From NCBI RefSeq assembly GCF_028748105.1, contig NZ_CP118168.1, forward strand, positions 248,001 through 312,000: a stretch of 64,000 nt of DNA. The letters are read 5' to 3'. The DNA is from Entomospira nematocerorum (GTDB lineage Bacteria > Spirochaetota > Spirochaetia > WRBN01). A program made the position numbers and the translations under genes. Each line of letters opens with the position of its first letter. Within the stretch, counting starts at the first letter, position 1. A model generated the notes under the pieces. That model worked only from the letters and a program-made list of their open reading frames with translations, did no database searches and had not been told where the DNA came from. Shown here one piece after another: positions 53,447-62,360 of the stretch.

Positions 53447-54541
53447 ATGCAAACATTTTTAACTATTAGCCTTGATGCTTTTACTCATAATATTCGCCGA
53501 ATTCGCCAGCATATTGGTGAATCGCGAATTATCTGTGGTGTTGTCAAGGCTAATGCATATGGACACGGACTTATTGAGACTGCAAAACACCTTGTAGCTC
53601 ATGGGGTAGATCGGTTAGCTGTTGTCTCAGTCCATGATGTATATATACTTCGTCAAAACCAAATTCAAACGCCTATTTATATCATGAATGCACTACATCC
53701 TCATGAGTATGAAGAGAGTATCATACTTAAAGCTATTCCCTTCATTAGTTCCCTATATGAGGTAGTTGAGTGGCAAAAACAAGCAAGTCGCCTTAATATC
53801 ATTACACCAGTGCAACTGAAGGTTAATAGTCAAATGAATCGACTTGGAGTTGATTCTATAGATGCTCAAGATATTATTAAGGCTATTAGTCAGGCATCCC
53901 ATTTAAAACTTGAAGGAATTGCACTGCACCTTGCGCAGTCCGACTCTCCAGAAAATGACGGAGTCCTACGTGATATTCACCTCATTGACTCTTTACAGCA
54001 ACAGCTTTCAGTTCACTACCCAGATCTTATTTACAATGTTGCTAATTCTGGAGCTCTCATTCATTACCCATCTTCACTGTATCATATGATTCGTCCTGGA
54101 ATCGCTATGTATGGATATGAGTCTAATCTACAGCTGCAACCTGCTCTATCCTGGGTAAGTATGGTCATGCACATAAGAAAGGTTTCCGCGGGGACGCCAG
54201 TCTCTTATGGTGCATATTATACTACACAACATGATACATTCTTAGCTGTTATTCCTGTTGGCTATGCTGATGGGTTTCCACGTGAACACGTAACACCTGT
54301 ATTTGTCTTGATACACAATCACCGCTATCCTGTCGTTGGTCGAGTCTGTATGAATCAAATGATTATTGATCTAGGGGAGCGTCATGATGTCCAGCTATTT
54401 GATACGGTCTATCTTATACATCCCACCCTATTGCCAGCCACTGAACTTGCTCTAGCAACTAATACTATTAGTTATCGTATTTTAACCAGTCTTTCGCCTC
54501 AGTTACCACGACTCTACACTCATGAAAGTCTGGAGGTATAA
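53447..54541 (+). CDS. alr: Alanine racemase
   Basis: PLP enzyme making D-alanine for peptidoglycan. 364 residues: PLP-lysine in VVKANAYGHG (Lys34), barrel motifs VKVNSQMNRLGV-like, NVANSGALIHYP, HMIRPGIAMYG, and catalytic Tyr254 in PVSYGAYY of the other subunit's site, then VGYADGFPRE and GRVCMNQMIID. GTG (53429) and TTG (53432) codons are in frame, but family N-termini favour the ATG at 53447. It has no close Shine-Dalgarno; AAAAAGG is about 17 nt upstream, which could instead serve the TTG, so the start is uncertain. Confidence 0.92.
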   Translation: MQTFLTISLDAFTHNIRRIRQHIGESRIICGVVKANAYGHGLIETAKHLVAHGVDRLAVVSVHDVYILRQNQIQTPIYIMNALHPHEYEESIILKAIPFISSLYEVVEWQKQASRLNIITPVQLKVNSQMNRLGVDSIDAQDIIKAISQASHLKLEGIALHLAQSDSPENDGVLRDIHLIDSLQQQLSVHYPDLIYNVANSGALIHYPSSLYHMIRPGIAMYGYESNLQLQPALSWVSMVMHIRKVSAGTPVSYGAYYTTQHDTFLAVIPVGYADGFPREHVTPVFVLIHNHRYPVVGRVCMNQMIIDLGERHDVQLFDTVYLIHPTLLPATELALATNTISYRILTSLSPQLPRLYTHESLEV

Positions 54542-54892
54542 ATGTTATATGCAATTATCAATTTTTTTTCTGCTCTATATCTTTACATAGTACAATCAAA
54601 TCCCACAAAACATACGCACGCTAAATGGCTGACGCCACTTATTTGGATTCTTCTCTCGCTACTTATGAGAGATAGCTATCCTTGGGATAAAAGTTTTACA
54701 TGGCCACATCTATATGTATTTTTTTTCATTTTAACTGGAGTTACAATAAGCTTTGCAACGTCTGTCTTTGTTGCACAATTTCCCAGTCTATTTAATCAAA
54801 AGTATAATAAACCTATGCTACAGCAAAGTTTATTTGTTCTCATATCAATATTAAGTATAAGTCTTTTTATATTAGACTTTACAATGGAGTAA
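54542..54892 (+). CDS. Small hypothetical membrane protein
   Basis: 116 residues, not recognised. Three hydrophobic segments (about 4-18, 55-80, 95-112). GGAGG lies 5 nt before the ATG, directly at the alr stop, so it is translated with alr. 3 nt separate it from the methyltransferase gene. Could be a distant YhhN-like protein, but the evidence is too weak to name. Confidence 0.55.
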   Translation: MLYAIINFFSALYLYIVQSNPTKHTHAKWLTPLIWILLSLLMRDSYPWDKSFTWPHLYVFFFILTGVTISFATSVFVAQFPSLFNQKYNKPMLQQSLFVLISILSISLFILDFTME

Positions 54893-54895
54893 TCA

Positions 54896-56446
54896 ATGTC
54901 GGAAGAGTTTTTAACAAGTATTTATGCAATTGAAGAGCGTATTCGCTCAAAGCGTCCTTGTCATACGTTGTTTTATGATAAAAAGAGTGAAAAGTTAGCA
55001 CCTCTTCTTGAGTTAGCAAAGACATTTGGTATTCCATCGCAAGAGATTACTCGTAACCAACTAAAAGAGTACGGGGCTTTTCATGTTGCTTTAAGCATCC
55101 CTGAAGAGACCCTAACTGGGGGAACTCGATGGCTCAAAAATAAAATTAAGCATCTTGTCTCACAACCACGTGCAACCGTTCTACTCTTAGACGGTATTAC
55201 TGATGTACATAACGTCGGTGCTATTTTACGTAGCAGTGCACTATTTGGAGTCGATCTAGTAGTTTATCCAGAAAGAAGATCTGCTTCTGGGGACAGTGAT
55301 ATTGTTGCTAAAGTTAGTGCAGGTGGTTCGGAAATTATTGAACATGGCGCAATTGTGAATCTTAATTATGCAACTACCCTTCTGAAAGAGTCTGGATTTT
55401 GGATTTATGGAGCGCATATGCAAGGAACCAGCCTAAAAGATAGAGATCAGCAACAGCAAAAAATTCCTAGTCATTATGCTCTCTTTCTTGGGGCTGAGGG
55501 TAAAGGTCTAAGCTTACAGGTAAGAAAGAGCTGTGATGAACTTCTCTCCATACCTACCAACGAAGCTCTTAATAGTCTTAATGTCTCAGTGGCAGCAGGA
55601 ATACTCTTATATAACCTGCAAGTAAATCGTCTTACATCAAAAAAGACGTCTTTTCCTGTCCAACAAGATAAAGACCGCGATCGTAACTTCTCTGACAGAC
55701 CTCAACGTGGAGACCGTGATCGTAACTTCTCCGACAGACCTCAACGTGGAGACCGCGATCGTAACTTCTCCGACAGACCTCAACGCGGAGACCGCGATCG
55801 TAACTTCTCCGACAGACCCCAACGTGGAGACCGCGATCGTAACTTCTCCGACAGACCTCAACGTGGAGACCGTGATCGTAACTTCTCCGACAGACCTCAA
55901 CGTGGAGACCGCGATCGTAACTTCTCCGACAGACCTCAACGTGGAGACCGCGATCGTAACTTCTCCGACAGACCTCAACGTGGAGACCGCGATCGTAACT
56001 TCTCCGACAGACCTCAACGTGGAGACCGCGATCGTAACTTCTCCGACAGACCTCAACGTGGAGACCGCGATCGTAACTTCTCCGACAGACCTCAACGTGG
56101 AGACCGCGATCGTAACTTCTCCGACAGACCTCAACGTGGAGACCGCGATCGTAACTTCTCTGACAGACCTCAACGTGGAGACCGCGATCGTAACTTCTCC
56201 GACAGACCTCAACGTGGAGACCGCGATCGTAACTTCTCTGATAAACCTCAACGTAGAGACCGTGAGCGTGACTCTTCATCACATTCGCGTCATAGCGATC
56301 ATGCGCCACGTGCAAAGCGATCGGCAACAGGTAGACATGATCAGCACAAAACTAAAGCCCCTGGATTAGAAAGGAGAAAAGACCATGATCAATTTACACA
56401 CCCTCAAAGAAAACCTCGAAGCGTTCAAAGAAAACGTGAGAAATAG
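54896..56446 (+). CDS. TrmH (SpoU)-family RNA methyltransferase with long repeat tail
   Basis: 516 residues. Residues 1-245 are a complete RlmB-type 2'-O-methyltransferase: substrate-binding N-domain, then SPOUT motifs VHNVGAILRSSALFG, ALFLGAEGKGL and NSLNVSVAAGILLYNL. Residues 260-454 are 15 copies of DRDRNFSDRPQRG, an arginine/aspartate-rich disordered tail, followed by a basic end. Such tails usually bind RNA. GGAG precedes the ATG. The last 62 nt overlap the start of serS in another frame. The target nucleotide (perhaps 23S G2251 as for RlmB) is inferred. Confidence 0.85.
   Translation: MSEEFLTSIYAIEERIRSKRPCHTLFYDKKSEKLAPLLELAKTFGIPSQEITRNQLKEYGAFHVALSIPEETLTGGTRWLKNKIKHLVSQPRATVLLLDGITDVHNVGAILRSSALFGVDLVVYPERRSASGDSDIVAKVSAGGSEIIEHGAIVNLNYATTLLKESGFWIYGAHMQGTSLKDRDQQQQKIPSHYALFLGAEGKGLSLQVRKSCDELLSIPTNEALNSLNVSVAAGILLYNLQVNRLTSKKTSFPVQQDKDRDRNFSDRPQRGDRDRNFSDRPQRGDRDRNFSDRPQRGDRDRNFSDRPQRGDRDRNFSDRPQRGDRDRNFSDRPQRGDRDRNFSDRPQRGDRDRNFSDRPQRGDRDRNFSDRPQRGDRDRNFSDRPQRGDRDRNFSDRPQRGDRDRNFSDRPQRGDRDRNFSDRPQRGDRDRNFSDRPQRGDRDRNFSDKPQRRDRERDSSSHSRHSDHAPRAKRSATGRHDQHKTKAPGLERRKDHDQFTHPQRKPRSVQRKREK
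55673..56257 (+). repeat. 15 tandem 39-bp units inside the methyltransferase gene
   Basis: Fifteen contiguous 39-bp units (13 codons) starting every 39 nt from 55673. Units are nearly identical at DNA level, with rare single-base changes (e.g. CGT/CGC in the third position) and a divergent last copy, so they expanded recently. Because 39 is divisible by three, changes in copy number keep frame. Confidence 0.95.
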
Positions 56447-57665
56447 AAACATCATTGTTGATCTTGATCTCACACTACATTTATTTGAGAAAAAAAATAG
56501 CCTAAAGACAAAGCTCGATCAAATTCGCAATCAGCGAAATGAAAATGCCAGAAAACTCAAAGAAAAAGTCGAACAAATACGACGTGATTTTCTGGTTAAT
56601 GAAGGGAAACGTCTCAAAGAAGAAATTGCCAAGCTCGAACAAGAAATGGACCATATTTCCTCTTTACTAGATCAAGAATCACTCAAAATCCCTAATTTTG
56701 CACATCCTGAAGCTCCACTTGGAGCCGATGATCGTGCGAATAAAGAGCTCAAACAAATTGGAAATATTCCCAAATTTACCTTTCCTCCGCTGGATCATGT
56801 CCAGCTAGGAGAGCAACTGGATCTCGTTGATTTTGAGGCAGGTAGTAAGGTTTCAGGATCAAAATTCTATTTCCTCAAAAATCAAGCAGTCTTTTTGGAG
56901 CTTGCTTTAGTCCGATATGCACTAGATACACTCATGCGTCATGGATTTGATGTATACCAGACTCCAGATATTGCACGAGAGTCTATTTTACAAGGAATCG
57001 GCTTTAATCCCCGTGGGGCAGAGAGTAATATTTATCCTCTAGAAGGGGAGGAGAGCTGTCTCGTTGGAACAGCAGAAATCACCCTTGGAGGATATCACGC
57101 CGGAGAAATTATTAATATAAGTAAGAAACCTATTCTTATGGCTGGAGTAAGCCACTGCTTTCGTAGGGAAGCAGGTGCTGCAGGACAATTTAGTAAAGGA
57201 CTCTATCGTGTTCATCAATTTACTAAAGTAGAGATGTTTTGTTACTGTAAACCAGAAAATAGTGATCAATTACATGAATTCTTACGTGAAATTGAAGAAG
57301 AAATCTTCATTGGGTTAAACATTCCTTTCCGAGTTGTTGATACTGCTGTAGGCGACCTAGGAGCTCCTGCTTATCGTAAATATGATCTTGAAGCATGGAT
57401 GCCAGGTCGTGGTGAAAGTGGTGACTGGGGTGAAATCACCAGTACAAGTAACTGTACAGATTTCCAAAGTCGACGCCTAAATATTCGCTATAAGGACGAA
57501 GATGGAAAAAATCAGTTCGTACATACACTCAATGGCACCGCCATTGCCGTGAGTCGAGCTATGGTAGCAATTTTTGAAAACTATCAACAAGCTGATGGAA
57601 GTATTCGTATGCCCACCGTACTTGTTCCCTATTTAGGATTTGATCATATTCCTGCACGATCATAA
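56385..57665 (+). CDS. serS: Seryl-tRNA synthetase
   Basis: Class II synthetase of 426 residues. The N-terminal coiled coil (about 25-105, KKNSLKTKLDQIRNQRNE) binds tRNA-Ser; catalytic motifs are GIGFNPRGAESNIYP, CFRREAGAAGQFSKGLYRVHQF (motif 2) and NGTAIAVSRAMVAIFENYQ (motif 3). AAAGGAG lies 8 nt before the ATG. The start sits inside the 3' end of the methyltransferase gene in another frame, so the two are translationally linked. Confidence 0.96.
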   Translation: MINLHTLKENLEAFKENVRNRNIIVDLDLTLHLFEKKNSLKTKLDQIRNQRNENARKLKEKVEQIRRDFLVNEGKRLKEEIAKLEQEMDHISSLLDQESLKIPNFAHPEAPLGADDRANKELKQIGNIPKFTFPPLDHVQLGEQLDLVDFEAGSKVSGSKFYFLKNQAVFLELALVRYALDTLMRHGFDVYQTPDIARESILQGIGFNPRGAESNIYPLEGEESCLVGTAEITLGGYHAGEIINISKKPILMAGVSHCFRREAGAAGQFSKGLYRVHQFTKVEMFCYCKPENSDQLHEFLREIEEEIFIGLNIPFRVVDTAVGDLGAPAYRKYDLEAWMPGRGESGDWGEITSTSNCTDFQSRRLNIRYKDEDGKNQFVHTLNGTAIAVSRAMVAIFENYQQADGSIRMPTVLVPYLGFDHIPARS

Positions 57666-57677
57666 AAGTGCAGGAAT
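57648..57677. repeat. Hairpin across the serS stop codon
   Basis: ATTCCTGCAC (57648-57657) pairs with GTGCAGGAAT (57668-57677). No T-run follows on the plus strand, so a terminator role is uncertain; it may protect the mRNA end. Confidence 0.5.
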
Positions 57678-57712
57678 ATTTAATGTATTAAGGTGCTATA
57701 CATATTTGCGTA

Positions 57713-58930
57713 TTACAGATAACTACGATGTCGTAGAAAATCATGTCGATACGCAAATATACGTAGAAAAAATGCCAACGTGAGCATATCTATGAAACTA
57801 GCTAATTGTGATAAGTAGGGAATAATAGGGTCGAGAGCTCGTAATCCGTTCTCTAAATTTCCAGGATATATTGATGTACTAAATAGTAATGCTTGCTGAA
57901 ATGCGTTAAAATTGCTACTAAGTGGCAAAAAGAGTGAAGAAATCGTCGCACTCACAACAATATTCAGCATACTACCAAAGCCAATCTCTAAGTTAGAATA
58001 AGACTTTACTACGAGCATCAAAACTATAGCCAGAATAAAAGCCGTTCCCGATCGAATAAAAAGCATAAACAAGGGTATATTAATACCCGCCAAATCACGC
58101 TTAATGCCCTGATTTTTATGAGACTCTACACTATACAAACTATAGGATGTAACTGCCGGGGCACCAAGAAAGCCAAAACCTATTGCTATTCCCGAACCCC
58201 AAAACCAACCAATAGGAGTGCGCCCTTTTGTTATGATATAATATAGTAAGCTAAATACAATAAATAAAGCGAAACAAAAAAGAATTATTGTTAAAAAAAG
58301 TGGCTTAAATGCATTAATAGCCTCATTAAATCGTAAATCATAAGTGAATCGAAGAACTAAAAAGAAAATCGGAATAAAAATAATATAAAAGCTTTTCAAA
58401 ATAATATGAAAGAGAATGCGTGATATAGAGTCAAATAAATTAAAGGTGGGCTCAATAGCCTCCATATCAAATCCCATATTCAAACCTAAAATTAATGCTA
58501 ATACAAACGCTGGAAAAAACCAAAAATCAAGAAAGATACTCGCCATATTATGAGGTAAAATACGACTCATCAAGTCAGTCCAATTAAGTAATGTAGACGG
58601 ATTATTTTGCTCAAAAAGAATAATCAGTCTTGGTAATGGCAGTACTTTAACTAAAATTACCCCTAAAAATGCGAGTAAAAAAGAAAATCCTACTCCAATA
58701 AGGAGCGACTTCACTATTACACTTAGTAGTACGTGCCTTCTCTTTAAATAGGCAACAGAGATAACCATACTAAAAAAGAACAATGGCCTTCCTAGATAGG
58801 CAATATACTGGGAAAATAGGTCTCCACTTATCCATGCCATAGACTCTACCCAGCTGATCTCCGCCGGAAGAATCACTCCTACGCCGACTGCTAGTATTAC
58901 CGCACCTAAGACAAAATGCCATAGTCTCAT
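57713..58930 (-). CDS. Dicarboxylate/amino acid:cation symporter-like membrane protein
   Basis: 405 residues with about eight to ten membrane segments. Pattern resembles the Glt/DctA family: N-terminal helices with LGRPLFFFSMVISV, a central SLLYYIITKGRTPIGWFWGSG, then two loop-like regions LGAPAVTSYSLYSVESH and FIRSGTAFILAIVLML. The canonical SSSxxTLP and NMDGT motifs are not clear, so the substrate and even coupling ion are uncertain. GGAGAGGAAGAGAG precedes the ATG. It is separated by 32 nt from the upstream Rossmann protein gene. Confidence 0.6.
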   Translation of the reverse strand: MRLWHFVLGAVILAVGVGVILPAEISWVESMAWISGDLFSQYIAYLGRPLFFFSMVISVAYLKRRHVLLSVIVKSLLIGVGFSFLLAFLGVILVKVLPLPRLIILFEQNNPSTLLNWTDLMSRILPHNMASIFLDFWFFPAFVLALILGLNMGFDMEAIEPTFNLFDSISRILFHIILKSFYIIFIPIFFLVLRFTYDLRFNEAINAFKPLFLTIILFCFALFIVFSLLYYIITKGRTPIGWFWGSGIAIGFGFLGAPAVTSYSLYSVESHKNQGIKRDLAGINIPLFMLFIRSGTAFILAIVLMLVVKSYSNLEIGFGSMLNIVVSATISSLFLPLSSNFNAFQQALLFSTSIYPGNLENGLRALDPIIPYLSQLASFIDMLTLAFFLRIFAYRHDFLRHRSYL

Positions 58931-58962
58931 CTCTCTTCCTCTCCTATTATCTGCTTTTAATA

Positions 58963-59577
58963 TTATCGCTTCAATCCAAACAAGCTTGGTTTAGGATATA
59001 TCATCCACGAATTCGCTCTCTTTTCTAATCGCTCATCAACGCCTTTCAAAACGTACTCCACAAAACCTTCTTCATCGCTTCCAATCAATTCATATCCAGA
59101 TAAATAAATAGATGGATTTCCGTGCATAAGCGTCTTTGCATAAGTACGAAATCCAGCTGTAGCAGTGCTACTTAATGGTCTTTTACTATCTTCCACATTA
59201 TCTGCTATAAAGTAAATGGCGGTATTTTTATTTTGCTCCCCGGCACGCTTGTACAGTTCCTGCGTTAAGTATACCAATGCTTTTAAATCATAATCTAGTA
59301 CTTCATCAATAAGAGAAGCACTCTCTTGAGGAAAAATCTCTTCTCGTTTACGTCCAAATACGATAAATACATCAGTGGGAAAACCATAAAGACGTTGCAT
59401 TTCTCGCAAAGCAGTAATTGTGGAGATGAATCCTGAGCGATTCCAAGGAATGACCCGTGCTGATTTAGCACTGTCGGCCACAAGCGAAATGACGTCTCGC
59501 CCATTAAGGGTTAGCCGTTCAACGATTTTTGTTCCAATAAAACTCTCTCTTCCGACAACCAGTGCAACATTATTCAT
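58963..59577 (-). CDS. Rossmann-fold (short-chain dehydrogenase-like) protein
   Basis: 204 residues. It starts with a nucleotide-binding strand-turn-helix NNVALVVGRESFIGTKIVERL, where the usual glycine triad is GRESFIG, and has later SDR-like strands. A clear YxxxK active site is not seen (RTYAKTLMH is the nearest). The role is unknown: a small diverged SDR or a binding protein. GAGGA lies 6 nt before the ATG. Between recG and the transporter in one orientation, likely co-transcribed. Confidence 0.5.
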   Translation of the reverse strand: MNNVALVVGRESFIGTKIVERLTLNGRDVISLVADSAKSARVIPWNRSGFISTITALREMQRLYGFPTDVFIVFGRKREEIFPQESASLIDEVLDYDLKALVYLTQELYKRAGEQNKNTAIYFIADNVEDSKRPLSSTATAGFRTYAKTLMHGNPSIYLSGYELIGSDEEGFVEYVLKGVDERLEKRANSWMIYPKPSLFGLKR

Positions 59578-59619
59578 TATAAATCCTCACTAATTCCGTG
59601 TTTCATGGGTCTACTTTTC

Positions 59620-61656
59620 CTAAACATACCATGACTCTTGTGACAACTGCTGATATAACGACGATTCCTCTACTCCAGCACGATCTAACCATTCTTTTGC
59701 ATAGTACTCTGCTTGTATCCATAAATCTTCATCCTCTGATAAATTTGCTAGACGAAAACGCATAAAACCACTTTGCTTAATACCTCCAATATCGCCAGCA
59801 CCACGCAGTAATAAATCTTGATCAGCAATAATAAATCCATCATGTTGCTCATACATAATTTTTAAACGCTCTTTGGCAAGCTCAGAGAGTTCATTGTGAT
59901 ACACTAAGAAGCAACGCCCCTGCTCTGATCCACGACCAATACGTCCTCGTAATTGATGCAACGCAGCCAGACCAAACCGTTCAGCATTATAAATAATCAT
60001 TAAAGATGCATTAGGTACATCTACACCCACTTCAATCACACTAGTAGAAAAAAGCACCTGGATCTCTCCTTGAACAAATAAATCCATGGTCTGACGTTTA
60101 CTCTCTTCATCTAACCGTGAGTGGATAATTCCAGTGCTAAACCCTGCAAAAACACCATCTTTGAGCGTTTCATACATATGAATAAGAGCGCGACGTTCAT
60201 CTTGTTCATGCTGATCGATTAAAGGGTAAACAAAATATGCCTGACGTCCCTTCGATAAGGCTGATAGAATCACATCATACACTCGCGCCTCATTCCCGCA
60301 CTGTACAAGATGAGTCTTAACAACTTGTCTTCCTGAGGGTAACTCCCGTATAGAGGAGATCTCCATCCCACCTAAATAACTCATCTGAAGAGTTTGTGGT
60401 ATCGGCGTTGCCGACATCAAGAGAAGATCTACAACTGGAGCTTTTTGATACATTTTATTACGCTGTAACACCCCAAAGCGATGCTGTTCATCAATAATAA
60501 CATATCCTAAACGCGCATAGATGACATCATCAGAAAAGAGAGCATGCGTACCCACAATAAGATGAATTTCTCCTTGCTTCAGTCGATTCAAAATCTCTAG
60601 TCTGCCCTTCATACGAATATTACCCGATAAAAAAGAGACTTCCAATCCCAGAGGTGCTAGTAGTCGCTGAGCCGTCTGGGCATGTTGCCGTGCGAGTAAT
60701 TCTGTTGGTGCTAGCAATGCTACCTGCTCTCCAGCTGATATAACATTCATGGCACTGATGAGTGCCACCAAGGTCTTTCCTGCTCCTACATCAGCCTGTA
60801 ATAGTCGTCTCATTGCATAACTTTGCTGTAAGTCGTATGCAATCTCTGCCAGTACCTTGTGTTGATCTCCCGTTAAAGGAAACGGGAGACTATCAATAAG
60901 TTGTTGTGCTAAACTACCACGTATCTCTCTTGGTAAACGAACATTTTGCTGTGAAGTACGAATGTGATACTCTTTCTTAATTTGGAAAATGAATAGTTCC
61001 TCAAATGCCAGAGATCGTCTTGCTGCTTCTAATTCCTCTGGACTATTAGGAAAGTGAACTGCCATAAGCGATTTTTTTTTACTATTCCATAAATTTTCTC
61101 TATTAAAGAATTCAACTGGAACAATACTATCAATTTGACCAGGAATAAGGTCAAAACCAGCGAGAACACTCTGTATTACACGATGTTGTGTTAACTTTGC
61201 TGTTAATCCGTAAACAGGCTGAAGTCGTAAAAAATTCTTTGGAGTATCAGAGTAAAGCTCAAACTCAAAAGCAGATGCTTGAAATACTCCATATCGATAA
61301 GTAAAATTGGCAAAAAGATATAATTTTGTCCCAATAGATAGCTGAGTTGCTAAAAAGGCTCTACCATAACACAAGAGCTCCGCCTCACCTGTAGAGTCAG
61401 CAACAAGCACTTTCAATAACTTTTCTTTTCGTGTTAATACGTGGCTATGAGCCTTAACCTCGACAATATACGTAGCAAACACAGATTCTACTATCTGATT
61501 CAAGGAGTAGATAGTTTTCCGATCCTCATATCGAAAGGGAAAGTATAACAATAGATCCCGTATAAGTCCTATATTTAAATCAATAAAGGCTTTATACGTC
61601 TCTTTTCCTACCCCTTTAATATGCCCAATTGGTAGTTCTAACTCCTCTAATAGCAC
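59620..61656 (-). CDS. recG: ATP-dependent DNA helicase RecG
   Basis: Branch-migrating helicase for fork reversal and recombination. 678 residues: N-terminal wedge/OB domain (GVGKETYKAFIDLNI, FPFRYEDRK), then helicase lobes with LLQADVGAGKTLVAL (Walker A), IIDEQHRFG (DEQH box), LLMSATPIPQTL, STSVIEVGVDVPNA, LHQLRGRIGRG and the RecG-specific tail LLRGAGDIGGIKQSG. Start GTG with GGAGGGAGGGGG upstream. Complete for its family. Confidence 0.96.
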   Translation of the reverse strand: MLLEELELPIGHIKGVGKETYKAFIDLNIGLIRDLLLYFPFRYEDRKTIYSLNQIVESVFATYIVEVKAHSHVLTRKEKLLKVLVADSTGEAELLCYGRAFLATQLSIGTKLYLFANFTYRYGVFQASAFEFELYSDTPKNFLRLQPVYGLTAKLTQHRVIQSVLAGFDLIPGQIDSIVPVEFFNRENLWNSKKKSLMAVHFPNSPEELEAARRSLAFEELFIFQIKKEYHIRTSQQNVRLPREIRGSLAQQLIDSLPFPLTGDQHKVLAEIAYDLQQSYAMRRLLQADVGAGKTLVALISAMNVISAGEQVALLAPTELLARQHAQTAQRLLAPLGLEVSFLSGNIRMKGRLEILNRLKQGEIHLIVGTHALFSDDVIYARLGYVIIDEQHRFGVLQRNKMYQKAPVVDLLLMSATPIPQTLQMSYLGGMEISSIRELPSGRQVVKTHLVQCGNEARVYDVILSALSKGRQAYFVYPLIDQHEQDERRALIHMYETLKDGVFAGFSTGIIHSRLDEESKRQTMDLFVQGEIQVLFSTSVIEVGVDVPNASLMIIYNAERFGLAALHQLRGRIGRGSEQGRCFLVYHNELSELAKERLKIMYEQHDGFIIADQDLLLRGAGDIGGIKQSGFMRFRLANLSEDEDLWIQAEYYAKEWLDRAGVEESSLYQQLSQESWYV

Positions 61657-61679
61657 GATCCCCCTCCCTCCAGCGGAGA

Positions 61680-62267
61680 TTAATACACAACAAGCAGAAA
61701 TCTCATTAAACTATTAAAAATAAAAGACCAAGCACTCCAAAGTACCACTAGAACGATCAGTAAATAAATTAAAAGAACCTTAGGAGAGATATATTTTTGA
61801 GGAGATAACCAAGATCGAATCCGGCCTATAAGTGGCTGTAGAATTGTATCAATGGTATAATTAATATTTCCAGCTTGAGGACTTGTGCTACGATACATAA
61901 ACAAACGGATTACAGACATCACAATAAGTGCAATCAGAATAAAGTTGCCTACACTAAACATAAACCGTAACATGAAAACCAATAGAACAATTGGGTTAAG
62001 ATATCCAACCCGAAGAACATATCGTACCGCCAGCTCCAATAGCTGAACAAAAAAGACCGCCCAAATAAAAGCAATATCAATAACACCAATACGACTAAAA
62101 CGACTAAAGCGAAAAAGTCTAATATAGGGCTCTGTAATCACATATAACATTTGCGATATCATTGACTGTCGTAAGGAGGGTATCCATGACAAAACAGCAG
62201 TGATAAATAAAATCATTTTATATGTACTTAAAAATCCAGCTAGAAAATGTAAAATCTGTCCACTCAT
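61680..62267 (-). CDS. YggT family membrane protein
   Basis: 195 residues with two YGGT modules. The first (about 5-85) has ILSWIPSLRQSMISQMLYVITEPYIRLFR; the second half repeats it as YTIDTILQPLIGRIRSWL. YggT proteins are small inner-membrane proteins, often next to cell-division or DNA repair genes, with unclear function. An open frame starts 15 codons earlier (GTG, 62312), but those codons encode the promoter; the ATG at 62267 is chosen. No Shine-Dalgarno; the -10 ends 9 nt before it. Confidence 0.78.
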   Translation of the reverse strand: MSGQILHFLAGFLSTYKMILFITAVLSWIPSLRQSMISQMLYVITEPYIRLFRFSRFSRIGVIDIAFIWAVFFVQLLELAVRYVLRVGYLNPIVLLVFMLRFMFSVGNFILIALIVMSVIRLFMYRSTSPQAGNINYTIDTILQPLIGRIRSWLSPQKYISPKVLLIYLLIVLVVLWSAWSFIFNSLMRFLLVVY

Positions 62268-62276
62268 ACTCAAATA

Positions 62277-62306
62277 ATAGTACAATGAAGAGAAAGCCTT
62301 TGTCAA
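62277..62306 (-). promoter_or_regulatory. Promoter of yggT, near-leaderless geometry
   Basis: Minus-strand TTGACA (62306-62301), 18-nt spacer, TACTAT (62282-62277), then 9 nt to the ATG at 62267. Initiation would fall about 2 nt before the ATG. Confidence 0.6.
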
Positions 62307-62360
62307 GTTCACATAAAAACTTTCTCTTCATTACTAGAGACGATCTGATTGACTCTCTTC

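Noticed and set aside
55673..56257. Regular 39-bp repeats that could look like a CRISPR array
   Set aside because: Units are contiguous without spacers, are in frame inside the methyltransferase gene and encode a 13-residue peptide. No cas genes are near.
55632..56369. Long open frames on both strands over the repeat tail
   Set aside because: A repeat of 39 bp without stops in other frames opens shadow frames. They have repetitive, non-homologous products and no ribosome site.
62268..62312. 15-codon extension of YggT from a GTG
   Set aside because: These codons are the TTGACA/TACTAT promoter and lack a Shine-Dalgarno.
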